Source of the DNA: Pelobates cultripes
Taxonomy: Eukaryota > Chordata > Amphibia > Anura > Pelobatidae
Direction of reading: 5' to 3'
NCBI GenBank assembly: GCA_933207985.1
Contig: OW240912.1
Coordinates: 236,761,926-236,825,925 of the forward strand
Length of the DNA: 64,000 nucleotides
Below the pieces are notes generated by a model, which was not told the origin of the DNA, ran no database searches, and was given only the letters and a program-made list of their open reading frames with translations. A program made the translations under genes and the position numbers. Shown here one piece after another: positions 23,660 to 35,118 of the stretch. The first letter of the stretch is position 1. Every line of letters begins with the position of its first letter.

Positions 23660-23978
23660 AATCTTCAGGCAACCAAGTTGTCCTTCCTTGCTCCACTTTT
23701 GGTAGATTCTAACCACTGCTTACTGGGAACACCCCACAAGACTTGCCATTTTGGAGATGCTCTGACCCAGTCGTTTAGCCATCACTATTTGGCCCTTGTC
23801 AAAGTCACTCAGATCTTTTCTCTTGCCTATTTTTCCTGCATCCAACGCATGAAACTCAAGAACTGACTGTTCACTTGCTGCCTAATATATCCCACCCCTT
23901 GACAGGTGCCATTCTAATGATATATAATCAATGTTATTTACTTCATCTGTCAGTGGTTTTAATATTGTGGTCAGTGTA
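23660..23978 (-). mobile_element. 5' end of a Tc1-like transposon
   Basis: The right edge, read on the - strand, starts with TATACACTGACCACAATATT, a Tc1/mariner-type terminus. Within it, in broken frames, is the N-terminal DNA-binding region of a Tc1 transposase: [20 protein letters not shown] followed by VRIYQKWSKEG. The remaining transposase and the other terminus are absent, so this is a truncated copy. Confidence 0.7.
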
Positions 23979-24261
23979 TATTTGAATCACTTAATTGTGG
24001 AATAACTTTGCTATTGCACATCTCCTGTCTTAATGCACCTAAAATGTAATAATAATGATTCAGGGCACAAAATGTCCTCTAGCCATTGGTGGATATCGCA
24101 TGGATTTTCCAGGCTTGCCAGTAACTGTTAAGGCCTGGTTAGTAGCATAGGACTTGATATTTGAAGCCCTGATGATAAAAATGATTGTAGTATGTAAATG
24201 ATCTTTATAATTTTTGCTTTGTTCTTAATGTTTTCATGAAGTAACCTATTTCCCCCCTCAG
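23979..24261. other. Intron up to acceptor
   Basis: Short unassigned intron segment ending in the TTTCCCCCCTCAG acceptor. Confidence 0.5.
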
Positions 24262-24389
24262 GGTGGAACAGTTGTCATTGTCATAGACTGGCATTGTGAC
24301 CTAGACTGGCCTGCGAGGTTCTGCAAGCCTTCATATCATTTTCACGGACGTCATGATGAAAACCCTGCTTCACGGGGCTTTAATTTCAG
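24262..24389 (+). CDS. P2RX1: P2RX1 exon (equivalent of exon 8): ATP-site NFR motif
   Basis: The acceptor is CCCCTCAG and the donor GTATAG; 128 bp, entering on a codon boundary. It reads GGTVVIVIDWHCDLDWPARF, then CKPSYHFHGRHDENPASRGF, then NFR. The cysteines match the human C261-C270 disulfide. The closing NFR is the conserved Asn-Phe-Arg that binds ATP (human N290-R292). The NLS sequon found here in mammalian P2X1 is replaced by NPAS, so that glycosylation site is missing. Confidence 0.96.
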
Positions 24390-25260
24390 GTATAGCAGCT
24401 CAAGAATGTATTTTGGTTTATTTCCTTATTTAAAAGAACACTGCAGTGAGAGGAATAGTAATATTACTTAAGCAATATTATGCCAGCCATTTTTAAAGTG
24501 ATTGTGGCTTATACTGCTGATGAAAAAAATAAACTAATTTATTTTTACTAGAATGTTCTACAATAAACTCCCTGTTTGAGTTATCATTAATAAGAAATCT
24601 GTCTGATTTACAAATTTTTTTTTTATTTTTTTTTATATTCTTTATTTTTGTTAGTGCATGAGATAACAGTTTGGCTTGCTGAACCACAACAGTTGCAGGA
24701 AACCATTGGATAACAGAGTACAACATGGTATAGAGATAGCTGTGCACATTTTTTAAAAAAAAAAGAGCTAAAGATGAATATAAGCGAAATTGTCAGACAT
24801 GTTGCGTGGCGAATAATGTCAATCCTGGTTAGATATAACTATCTTATGGAATATTGACATGGTTTTAAACTAAAACCTTTCTAAACGTTATACACAGTAA
24901 AAACATTTCCATCTAGTATATCTGATTATACCTCTAATTATGTTGCCACAAGTTAGGCTATATAATATATACTCATAATAACATCAAGTATGTAAAAAGT
25001 AAGAGTGTTGAGGTCGGCCGTGTTAGTCTAATCATGGCTTGAAGGTTGGCATAGTAGGATGCCTGCGGCTATCTAGTGATAATTAAAAGCCTGCTTCTTC
25101 CTGGGGGACACTTATATCTCTAGTGGCCAGGGGTACGTTGTGATTTACAAATTTTACTTGCGTATCTGTCAGATTCACACCTACCAGAGAGCTTTCCTGG
25201 AATTGTTCAAAATTTGCCACATTTGTTTTACAAGTCATGACCGCTGTATTACTTGGTTTA
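24390..25260. other. Intron, possible retroposon remnant
   Basis: A T-rich run at about 24618-24645, followed by TTTATT and non-coding sequence to about 24770, could be the reversed 3' end of a poly(A) retroposon. No target duplication was found and the family is unknown. Confidence 0.35.
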
Positions 25261-25392
25261 TTAAAGGGACACTCTTGGTACCACAACCACTACAGTGTGT
25301 TTTATTGGTTATGGTGTCAAATTGTTTAGGAACTGTTCGACACTTACACTTGCTTAGTGTGCTGTAGTGGATATGGTACCTAAAGAGTCCAA
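25261..25392. mobile_element. Short TTAA-type MITE
   Basis: The left end is TTAAAGGGACACTCTTGGTA. The right end, reversed, reads GGACTCTTTAGGTACCATAT, giving imperfect inverted repeats. The sequence is about 130 bp and non-coding. The right target copy is degenerate. Confidence 0.6.
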
Positions 25393-25719
25393 GTGGTGTT
25401 TCAACAGAGACTTTACTAATTTAATGGGTTAATGGGTAGTTATAGCTGAAGTTTTTGTCAATAACATAATCTTGAACACAAGGTTTTATGAAAGTTTAAT
25501 ATGACATCTTCATTTTTTTAATCATACCCCAGATATAATGCAGAATAACAACCTAGTTTTTTATTTTTATTTGTCTAATTTTTCATTTTAATTCAGCCAA
25601 TTACATGTAAAACTGCAAAGCATTACATTATATTTGAATTATATCATGTAGTCTCTGGTTCTGTAACTTGTCTCTGCAACATATTGTAAATTATTTATCA
25701 TATATTTTATTTATGAAAG
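25393..25719. other. Intron, no gene
   Basis: AT-rich intron up to the TTTATTTATGAAAG acceptor; nothing else seen. Confidence 0.5.
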
Positions 25720-25810
25720 GCATGCAAGATATTTCAAAGAAGATGGAAAAAACAAAAGGACATTATTTAAAGTATTTGGCATTCGGTTTGACGTCTTGGT
25801 TAATGGAGAG
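25720..25810 (+). CDS. P2RX1: P2RX1 exon (equivalent of exon 9)
   Basis: A 91-bp exon with donor GTAATT. It completes an arginine codon, then reads [20 protein letters not shown] and [10 protein letters not shown], ending on a codon boundary. The lysine in LFKVFGIRF is the conserved ATP-binding lysine (human K309). FKVFGIRFD is close to invariant in P2X1. Confidence 0.96.
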
Positions 25811-26838
25811 GTAATTTTTATACTATAAAATAATCTCAGAAACCACATTTAAATGCTTTTACACCACATGGTTTCCACTTCAGTCTTTAGATTCAAGTCA
25901 AGTGCTGAGTTCTCTTCAGTCCCCCTGCTTTGTACAGAGATACCTTTAAGGACTTCATCCCTCTTTCACTATTTCTGAATATGTCAGAAGAGGAAGAAAG
26001 CCTGGGGACACCACATAATACTTTATACTTAACACCTCATGATTTTTATGCAAACATTTATGCAAACATTAAACTAATAAATGAAAGATATTTTTATAAA
26101 TGTACATATTTATACACAGACTTGCTAGCTTGTCAATGGTGAGAAAGGGGGGGGGTGAATGCAGGGTATGCTTAACAGCATTATAGGCCCCGGGAAAAGC
26201 AGTGCACTGGGGCCATACCAACACAACCGCTCACAGGAATGAAAATGTAAATTATCATTGAAATAAAAGCTTATATTTATTGGTACCTACAACAAAATCA
26301 ATGTTTAAACATCAAAAACATGCTGTACAGCGTTTGGACAACATAACATGAGCCTTGAAGTTGAAAAACAAGAAATTCAATATAAAAATTGTACTTAGTT
26401 GATAAATCATACATACAGAGATAGCACCGTACGAATTAATATGAATTTCTTATTTCAACACACAGCTTCACGGCTTCAAAAAATTATGTGGGTTGATTTT
26501 GTCTTGCTTATTACAATCAATCCATGTACGTTGTTTTCATCAAGGTCAAGAAATGTATGTGCAACAACAAGGTCGCATGTACAGATAACAGCTGATACTG
26601 AGGTGATTAGTCCATCTAAACATTTTAATAAAGGTGGTTGCCAAGCCTATGGGGCCCTTATGCTCAGACAACTGACCAGCGTGCCTATTCATTAAGACAG
26701 CCCTGGGTCCATGTGGTGCATTGTCTGCAACTCATGAGTATTCTGCTTACAGTCACCCACCCAACTAACTTTTTAACAGCATGTATGGCTGTAAAGTGAA
26801 CCCACCCTGTCTCTCTCACGAGCCCCCATTTAGTTACA
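25811..26838. other. Intron, no gene
   Basis: About 1 kb of unassigned intron. A run of G residues lies near 26148 and an open frame of 98 codons at 26399-26695 has no recognisable motif. I treat it as non-coding. Confidence 0.5.
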
Positions 26839-27338
26839 TTAAAGGGACACTACAGTCATCAGAACAACTGCAGCTTATTGTATTTGTTCTGGTGAGCATA
26901 ATCATTCCCTTCAGGCTTTTTTTGCAGTAAACACTGTCTTTTCAGAGAAAATGCAGTGTTTACAGCGTAGATATAGCTCCAATGGCCACTCCTCGGATGG
27001 CTACTAGAAGTGCTTCATGGGTCATTGCTGCACAGTGTGACTGACATTCAGTATCTCGTCCCTCTGCACGGAGACACTGAACTTTCCTCATAGAGATGCA
27101 TTGATTCAATTCATCTCTATGAGGAGATGCTGATTGGCCAGGGCTCATGGGCGTCCGCAGGAATTTTTCCAGTGGGGGGGGCATAATTATAATGACATCC
27201 ATGTTTGGCCCCTTTTTGACAGTGTCATGAAGGGGAGGGGCATAGTCATTATCACATAAAGCCAGGGTGAATAGCGTTTTCACAACTACGGTGTCAGGAA
27301 TACATGTATGTATCCCTGACACTATAGTGTTCCTTTAA
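26839..27338. mobile_element. TTAA-flanked MITE, 500 bp
   Basis: TTAA at 26839-26842 and 27335-27338. The ends read TTAAAGGGACACTACAGTCA and, reversed, TTAAAGGAACACTATAGTGT. It is non-coding, with a hairpin around 27105 (CTCATAGAGATGCATTG paired with CAATTCATCTCTATGAG). It belongs to the same broad TIR type as the MITEs at 5759 and 25261. Confidence 0.75.
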
Positions 27339-27889
27339 TCAAATTAAAGGAAAATTCTGTTCACCATAACAACTTCATCTATATGAAAATGCTATGATGC
27401 CAGGAGGCCCTTGGGTGCTCTCTTTCCTTTAAGGGGTTAAACCTCTCTCAAATGGTTTAACCCCAAAGACTTCCTTCAGCTCCAGATCTCCAGGTCGCTC
27501 AGTGGTATTCGGCTTCTGAAACAGAGTGTCAGGAAGTGCATATTGACGTCAGGCATGGATGCCACTGATTGGCTAAAGTCAGCTGATGCTCTAAGTCAAT
27601 CGCTAGTTCCCGGTTCATAAAAATGTTTACCTTTTTGTGAATGGGGAGCTACTGATTTGCTTAGAGTGCCAGCAGACCGCTCTAGCCAATCAGCGACACC
27701 CCTACCCAATGGCACTCTGTGCTTTCTGACACTCAGTAAAGAAAAGACACATTAACACTGAGATTTTTTTTTTTTACCCGGGAAGATGAGAAGGTCCAAA
27801 GTTTCCCTGCCAGGCCCAGGTTCCAAAGCCTTATGTGTCCAGAATAAAGTGGAGGGATCACTTCACATGTCCTTCTTGCTCAAATTTCC

Positions 27890-29080
27890 TTTTCTTCTTC
27901 TTCATTTGACACAGTCTTCTTATTCTTCTGACATTGTCTTCTCTCCTCCTTGCTTCTTTACCTTTCTGCTACTTTCTGCTTCTTTTGCGTCCCTTCGGCT
28001 CCTTTCTCTTTTTGATCCCTTTGTGCTCATTGCAGACCCATTCTGCTCCTTCTCCAACTTTACCTTTGTGCTCCTTCTGCCCCTTCCAGCTCATTGCTGC
28101 CCCTTTCTGCTCCTTGCTATCCCTTCCTGCTCATTTCTGTTCCTTCTCCTTCCTGCTCCTTATCCTACTTTACCTTCCTGCACCTTGCTGCCCTTTCTGC
28201 TCCTTGCTATTCCTCATTTCTATTCCTTTCTGCTCCTTTTCCTACTTTACCTTTGTGCTCCTTCTGCCCCTTCCAGCTCCTTTCTACTCCTTGCTGGTCC
28301 TTTCTGCTCCTTCTTCTACTTTACCTTTGTGCTTCTTCTGTCCCTTCCTGCCCCTTTCAGATCATTCCTGCTGCTTGCAGGTCCTTCCGGCTCCTTGCAG
28401 ACCCTTCCTGCTTATTGCTGCCCCTTCCTGGTCCTTGCTGCCTCTTCCTGTTCATTTCTATTCCTTTCTACTCCTTCTCCTGCTTTACCTCTGCGCTCCT
28501 TCGGCCCCTTCCAGCCCCTTTCTACTCCATGCAGCCCTTTCTACTTCCTGGCTGACCCTTTCTGCTCCTTATTCTACTTTACCTTTGTGCTCCTTCTGAT
28601 TCTTTCTTCACCTTTACCTTTGTGCTCCTTTTGTACATTCCTGACTCTTTCTACTCCTAGAAGACCCTTCCATCTCCTTGCAGACCCTTTCTGCTCCTTA
28701 CAGCCCCTTCGTGCTCCTTGCTAACCTTTGTGCTCCTTTTGCCCCTTCCAGCTCCTTGCTGCCCCTTTCTGCTCTTTGCTGCCCTTTCCAGCTCCTTGCT
28801 GCCCCTTTCGGCTCCTTCTCCTACTTTACCTTTGTGCTCCTTCTCATTTTTTTCTGCTCCTTTACCTTTGTGCTCCTTTTGTACATTCCTGACTCTTTCT
28901 ACTCCTAGAAGACCCTTCCATCTCCTTGCAGACCCTTTCTGCTCCTTACAGCCCCTTCGTGCTCCTTGCTAACTCTTTCTGCTCCTTGCAGACCCTATCT
29001 GCTCCTTGCAGACCCTTCCTTCTCCTTCCTGCTCATTTCTGTTCCTTCTCCAACTTTACTTTCCTGCTCCTTGCCGACCC
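27890..29080. repeat. Pyrimidine-rich minisatellite (CTTTCTGCTCCTT units)
   Basis: Degenerate units of CCTTTCTGCTCCTTGCTGCC and similar, 12-15 bp, with higher-order copies (the block near 28570-28720 is repeated near 28830-28970). The 312-codon Phe/Leu/Ser/Pro-rich frame across it is a repeat translation with no stops by composition. The sequence is the reverse complement type of the array at 56000-56640. Confidence 0.88.
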
Positions 29081-29515
29081 TCCCTGTATGCTGCCCCCCA
29101 TCCCTCACTTACCTGATCTGTAGGCTTCCCCCCCTCCCCCATGCCTTACTTACCTGATATGTATGTTGCCCCCATCCCTAACTTATCTGATCTGTAGGCT
29201 GGCCCCCCATGCCTCACTTTCCTGATCTGTAGGCTGTCTCCCCATCCCTCACTTACTTGATCTGCAGGCTGCTCCCCATATCTCGCTTACCTGATATGTA
29301 GGCCGCCTCCTCACTTACCTGATCTGTAGGCTGCCTCCTCACTTACCTGGCAAGTGAGGCTGCCACCCCATGCCTCACTTACCTAATCTGTAGGCTGCCC
29401 CCATGCCTCACTTCTGTGATCTGTAGGCTGCCTCCCCCATCCCTCACTTACCTGATTATGGGCTGCCCCCCATCCCTCACTTACCTGATCTGTAGGCTGT
29501 CTCTACTGTCTGGGA
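29080..29515. repeat. Minisatellite of CTTACCTGATCTGTAGGCTG units
   Basis: About ten imperfect copies of a 35-45 bp unit containing CTTACCTGATCTGTAGGCTG and CCCCCATCCCTCA. The opposite-strand relative is at 55300-55990. Confidence 0.88.
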
Positions 29516-29897
29516 GTTGTTGGCTGCATGTGCTGCTCCCCTGCGGTTTCAGTCAGGAGAGAGAAGAAGTGATATGTAGCTTCCTATCACTGCCTCTCTC
29601 CACACACACAGCGCCACCTACTGGCCGGCGCCGGTATTGCAGTGTATTAGCACTCTTTCGAGAAAAATACTGGCACAAACTGAAAAATCCAGCATTGTGA
29701 TTGGTTCAGGAAATCACTTCTGATTATGTCAGCCAAGCAAGCAGATCAGGGTCAGAGCCAGCAGCAGCAGATGTGAATGTAAGTAAGATTTTTCTATATT
29801 TAGGGAGGCAATCGGGCGAGGGGGGCTGGATGGTGTTTTTAACACTATAGAGTCAGCAAAATGTTTTTGTGTTCCTGACTCTATAGTTTTCCTTTAG

Positions 29898-30260
29898 CTT
29901 GTCAAGAACTCTGTCAAATACTCCCAACCTGTTACTTACCGTCACCTTGTCAGATTCACCCAGCCATACACCCTGTAACATGCTCCATATAGCCATAAAC
30001 AGCAACACACCTAATCACATTAATCCAACTGAATTATGTATTGCATTAAGTTTGAAGTAAACTTTGGATTCACTTTTTACTCTCATTTTAGTAAATAACT
30101 CTCACTTCTGTCCCTGACTTAAATAAAAATTATGTGTTATTTTTTCTTAGCACACTAATGTAGAATAGGATAAAATGTGAATTTGTAAAAAAAAAAGATT
30201 TGGGCATTCAATGATTAGAAGATTTATTACATATACATTCTTGTTTATTATTTTTTATAG
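29898..30260. other. Intron, no gene
   Basis: Unassigned intron between the TTAA-type element and the acceptor TTTTTTATAG. Confidence 0.5.
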
Positions 30261-30377
<117 letters not shown>

Positions 30378-30509
30378 TGATTCATGTAAACAAACTAACT
30401 TTTAGTAATAGTACCAAAAAAAAATACCTGTTATTGCCAACTTGTAACTACAGTGCCAAGCTTATTATACTAGTATCCGTATACAGTGCCTCAAAGATGC
30501 CCAGTAAAT

Positions 30510-31310
30510 CAGACACAGTGTGCTCTTCCTCTCTCTATATCCCCTGTTGTTGTACTCATAAGGTCTTTTGTAACTTTAATAAGAGCAGTCTCAGTAGAGT
30601 GGAGGGGCAAAAGCCAGATTGAAGAGGATCGAGGAGGGAGTTGGAATTTAGGAAGTGAGTCATACGAATAAAGACAAGTCTTTCTAGAAATTTTGAGGAA
30701 AAAGGAAGCAGGGATATGGGACAATAGTTGGAAGGGGAAGACAGGTCTAGGGATGACTTTTTTAGGATGGGTATAACAGTAGTATGCTTTAGGGGAGCAG
30801 GGACAACACCGGATGAAAGAGAGCAGTTTTTTTTATGTGTGTTAAGTATTGTAGAAGACAAGTGGAGAGAGATCTGATAAGGTGGGAAGGTACTGAATCA
30901 AGCAGACAAGTGGTGGGACGAGATTAGAGGAGAAGCAAAGCCACCTCCTTTTCTGTAGCTGGGGAAAAGGCCTGTAAGGTAGGGAAGTTACGGTCGATGT
31001 GTGGTTGCAAAAGGGAGGAGCAAAGGGGGGAGAATTATTTCCTTAACTGTTCAATCTTGCTATCTGCTGAAAGGTCAGTTTGAAGGGTTGCATGAGGTGA
31101 GCGAAGGAGAGAGTTGAAGTTATTAAAGAGACGCCTGTGATTGCATGAGCATGAACTAACTAGAGAGGAAAAGTAGGATTGTTTAGCAAGGGTGAGGGCT
31201 GTGCTATATGAACACAAAATAAATGTATAATTGAGGAAGTCTGACAAGGTGCGAGCCTTCCTCCAGCAGCGTCCAGCTGAACGGGAGCATCTCTGCAGGT
31301 AGTAGGTCGA
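30510..31310 (-). pseudogene. L2/CR1-group LINE reverse transcriptase fragment
   Basis: The - strand frames read STYYLQRCSRSAGRCWRKAR (about 31310) with SYFSSLVSSCSCNHRRLFNN, then FSPATEKEV, then a broken segment, then HTTVIPILKKSSLDLSSPSN, YCPISLLPFSSKFLERLVF and LLDPLQSGF, ending with the STETAL-like motif near 30540. This is the upstream domain and first reverse transcriptase motifs of an L2/CR1-type LINE. Both ends and the catalytic YADD region are missing, and frames are interrupted. Confidence 0.78.
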
Positions 31311-33962
31311 TTTAGTGTGCCAAGGTTTGAAGCGCATCTTTGGAGCGCGGCTGCAGCGTCCAGGGCAGGGGGAACCTGGAGATACCCTAGAGTCGCAAGG
31401 ATTAAAAGGTATGTCAGATTGACAGCAGGACCCCAGTGGACACACGGGGAGCCACGCCATGGAGGTGGCCACGGCATAGCTAACGAACCCCACCATAACT
31501 AGATACAATAGCATGAATACTCCGTACAGTACCTGACTGTTGGCTGGGCGCCTCCGGAGCAGAACACCACCACCGACGCACACACTGAACTCCCGACTTT
31601 CCTTGACCCCCAGCGTGACGGACTCACACTGTATATAAACTCGGGGTTCATACAGTTGATTTAGGTCCCAAGGAACCAACACCACTGAACGACCAGACCT
31701 GAGACGAGTCAAAATTACCTGCAGATACTCCCCACTACCCCCCCTGACCTTCCATCTAGCCCAAGCTGCTGCCCCCCCCCCACTCCTTACCTTTCCCCTC
31801 CCTCTGCCCTCCCGGCTGATACCCCACGATGGGGTCGAACTATAGCCCGGCAGCATTGAGATTTTGGTCCAACAACATGAGAGGAGTGAACATACCCGAG
31901 AAGTGCACCAAATACTCTGAACCCTATGGATGGAGCGCGCTTCAGTGGTGTTTCTACAGGAAACTCACCTTAGGGGCACTAATGCCCCCACCCTGAAGAA
32001 TGGGCGCTTCCCTACAGGTTACTATGCCAATCACCCAGACGAAAAGAAGGGAGGGGTAGCAATTATTTTATCGAGCACAATCCCTTTCACATGCACAAGA
32101 CAACAGAGGCACCCCTATTTTCCTCAAAGGGACCATAGCAAGCCACATGTACACATTTGCATGCATATATAGCCCCAACTGAAATCAACACGTCTTCCTA
32201 TCGAAGACACTCACACTACTGAACAGATTTCGGGAGGGACTCTTGATTGTAGCTGGAGACTTAAACATGCCCCTAGACCCCAGGCTTGACTCATCCCGGG
32301 GTGATGTTCGATACCATGACATTGTATCCGCTCCACGGGGCGAGCCCTGGCGAGGGGTGCCTGGTTGATTGCTGGAGGGTGACAGACCTGGACGACAGGG
32401 ACTTTTCTTTCTATTCAGCCGTGCATACTCGCTACAGCCGAATAGACTACATCTTCTTAGCTCAATTCTTGCCTTTACTATAAAGGGTCGACATTGGGAT
32501 CATGGGAGACTTGGACCATTCCACCAACTGACAGAAGCACGGAGGCAGCGTTGGGACCTTATGTCCCAGGGCCTCCTCCGCACCCTTAGAAAGTCCTCAA
32601 GATTTTTCTTTGAACATTCAAATAAATACGCAACAGCTTAAGGACCGTAGGAGAGTGGGTTATATCCACAAAATCAAACCGCGGGGCAAGGCAGAGACTA
32701 GGCTGCCAGACGGCATACAACGCGCGAACGAGGATTATTACACCGAACTGTACAACATAGCACCAGGCCTCATTCATGGAATTTCTAAACCAGAATGTCG
32801 ACAAGAAACTCACCCCAACATGATGGAAGAACTAGAACAGCCCCTCACGATTGAGGAACTGGTGACGGCGCTAAAATTTTCCAAATCCCACATAGCACCG
32901 GGACCAGATGGCCTCCCACCGGCATACCTGCACACGTTCCAGGACATCCTAATGCCAAAACTCCTACAAGGCCTTAACACAATCCAAACCGGTGCCAGTT
33001 TCCGACAGACCCACTGGCAGCAGTCGTGACGGTAATCCCCAAAGAGTGCAAAGATCCCGCTAATTACGCATGTTACCGACCCATATCACTGCTTAATTCA
33101 GACCCAAAGTTATTCTTCGAAGCCATGGCCCTGCGAATCGCGAAACACCTCCCCAACCTGTTCCATTCGGACCAAGTCGGATTCAGCCCTGGAGGAGATA
33201 AAACCATCAAGGTCCTTAATGTTATCCGTGCAGCGCAGTTGACCCAGAGAGAACTGTTACTACTATCTACCAACGCCGAAAAGGCATTCGATCGGGTCAA
33301 TTGGCTGTATCTCGCGGACACTCTCCAACACATGGGCTTTGGTCCTCACATGTGATCATGGGTGCTCTCCCTGTACACAGTGCATATATGAATCAACAGG
33401 GGACACTCACCGCCCCATTCCCCATAAGGAATGACACCCGCCAAGGTGTTCCCCAATGTCCCCCCCTGTTTGCCCTCGAACCGTTCACAGCATACGCAGA
33501 TGACATGCTGTTCTTCCTCACTCAGCCAACAGTCTCCCTCCCCAACCTCCTGGTGGCCTTTAGGTGATTTGGAGTGATCTCTAATCTCAAGCTCAACATA
33601 AGTAAATCAGAGGGGCTACACTTATCCACTTCCTGTTCAACAACTATGCACCTCCGTACACAATTTCCTTTTAAATGGTGCTAAACTAAACTCCGGTACC
33701 TCGGAATCTGGCTCCCGGAAGACCTATTCCAGCTCTATCAGCACAATTATCTACCGTTGCTCCAGGCACTGCAAGAAGACCTCCAAAAATGGAACCCACA
33801 ACGGGATTTTCGCAATTCGGGACTTCGGCAATTCGGCACTTCAACACTTCGGAACTTCGGCACTTCGAAAATTCAGCAAGTTCGTCACTTCAACACTTCG
33901 GAATTTCGGAACTTCGGCATTTCAGGACTTCGGCACTTTGGGACTTCTCTTGCAGCCGCTTA

Positions 33963-35118
33963 GTAGATAACTCCCTAATTCCCGCGGTATTAGGGAGTTA
34001 TCTACCAAAAGGCTGAAAGACCTAAATTGGTCTTTCAGTCAAATTTACTAATACTAAGTAAAAATTACTTAGTATTAGTAAATTTTTCCCCTACTCGCTA
34101 TACCGCGAGTAGGGGCATGTCTAGTAAACAGTGAGCAAAACCCTAGTCACCCCCTCCCCCCCAAAAAATAACCCCCTACCTACTCCCCTCACCCTAAAAA
34201 CCTTTAACTAAGTACCTGTAAAAAAATAAAACTTACCATTCGATGTTTTCTTTCTTCTAAAATCTTCTTTTTTCAGCCCCAAAAAAGGCCAAATAAAAAA
34301 TCCATAATCATTATTTTTAGGGTGAGGAGGGTAGGTAGGGGGTTACATTTTTTTGGGAGGGGGGGTGACTAGGGGTTTGGGGTGACTAGGGGTTTGGGGA
34401 CCCCTAGTCACCTGGGGGGGTAACATTTTTATTTAGGGCCCCCACCCGCTGCTCATGGGTGGGGGCCTGGGGGAGGACATTAAGTCCCCTCCTTATTAGT
34501 ATTTAGGGCCCCCACCCACCGCTCAGGGGTGGGGGCAAGGGGGGAGGACGTTAGGCCCCCCATTCCAATTCAGGGCCCCCACCCGCCGCTCAGGGGTGGG
34601 GGCGAGGGGGGAGGACATTAGGTCCCCCCCCCTTATTCCAATTTAGGGCCCCCACCCACCGCTTAGGGGTGGGGGCAAAGGGGAAGGACATTAGGTTCCC
34701 CCCCTTATTAGTATTTAAGGCCCCCACCACTCAGGGGTGGGGGCCAGGGGGAGGACATTAGGTCCCCCCCCTTATTTTACTGTAGGGCCCCCACCCACCG
34801 CTCAGGGGAGGGGGCACGGGGGGAGGACATTAGGTCCCCCCTTATTAGTATTTAGGGCCCCCACCCACCGCTCAGGGGTGGGGGCCAGGGGGGAGGACAT
34901 TAGGTCCCCCCTTATTAGTATTTAGGGCCCCCACCCACCGCTCAGGGGAGGGGGCACGGGGGGAGGACATTAGGTCCCCCCTTATTAGTATTTAGGGCCC
35001 CCACCCGCCACTCAGGTATAGCGAGTAGGGGCATAATTAACTAATACTAAGTAATCTTTACTTAGTATTAGTAAATTTGGTTGAAAGACCATATCGTGGG
35101 AATTAGGGAGTTATCTAC
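33963..35118. mobile_element. Harbinger-like element built from nested hairpins
   Basis: Perfect 17-bp inverted ends, GTAGATAACTCCCTAAT and its complement, are flanked by TTA at 33960-33962 and 35119-35121. A 3-bp TTA/TAA duplication is typical of PIF/Harbinger. No transposase is present. The interior is a set of hairpins, an inverted pair at 34138-34202 and 34314-34382, and the 70-bp minisatellite. Confidence 0.72.
34431..35015. repeat. 70-bp minisatellite, about nine copies
   Basis: The unit runs from TTTAGGGCCCCCACCCACCG through GGGGAGGACATTAGGTCCCC to TTATTAGTA. The spacing is exactly 70 bp for the last copies (starts at 34851, 34921 and 34991). Each unit contains a GC-rich hairpin, GCCCCCACC opposite GGTGGGGGC. 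The strong sequence conservation of the last three copies suggests recent expansion. Confidence 0.92.

Larger units (their letters stand above)
27344..29897. mobile_element. TTAA-type element swollen by minisatellites
   Basis: The left end is TTAAAGGAAAATTCTGTTCA. The right end, reversed, reads CTAAAGGAAAACTATAGAGT, so the terminal TTAA has decayed to TTAG. Most of the 2.5 kb between is the two tandem arrays listed next. Whether both ends belong to one insertion is inferred from their similarity. Confidence 0.5.

Noticed and set aside
27786..28724. 312-codon open frame, rich in Phe, Leu, Ser and Pro
   Set aside because: It is the translation of a CTTTCTGCTCCTT tandem repeat, which has few stops in any frame.
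31035..31856. 273-codon frame on the - strand as a single gene
   Set aside because: Only its C-terminal third (up to about 31310) matches a LINE. The rest runs into unrelated sequence next to the L1, so it is a chance fusion of frames.
34431..35015. Regular repeats with a hairpin, superficially like a CRISPR array
   Set aside because: The whole 70-bp unit is conserved, there are no unique spacers, and the context is a vertebrate intron.
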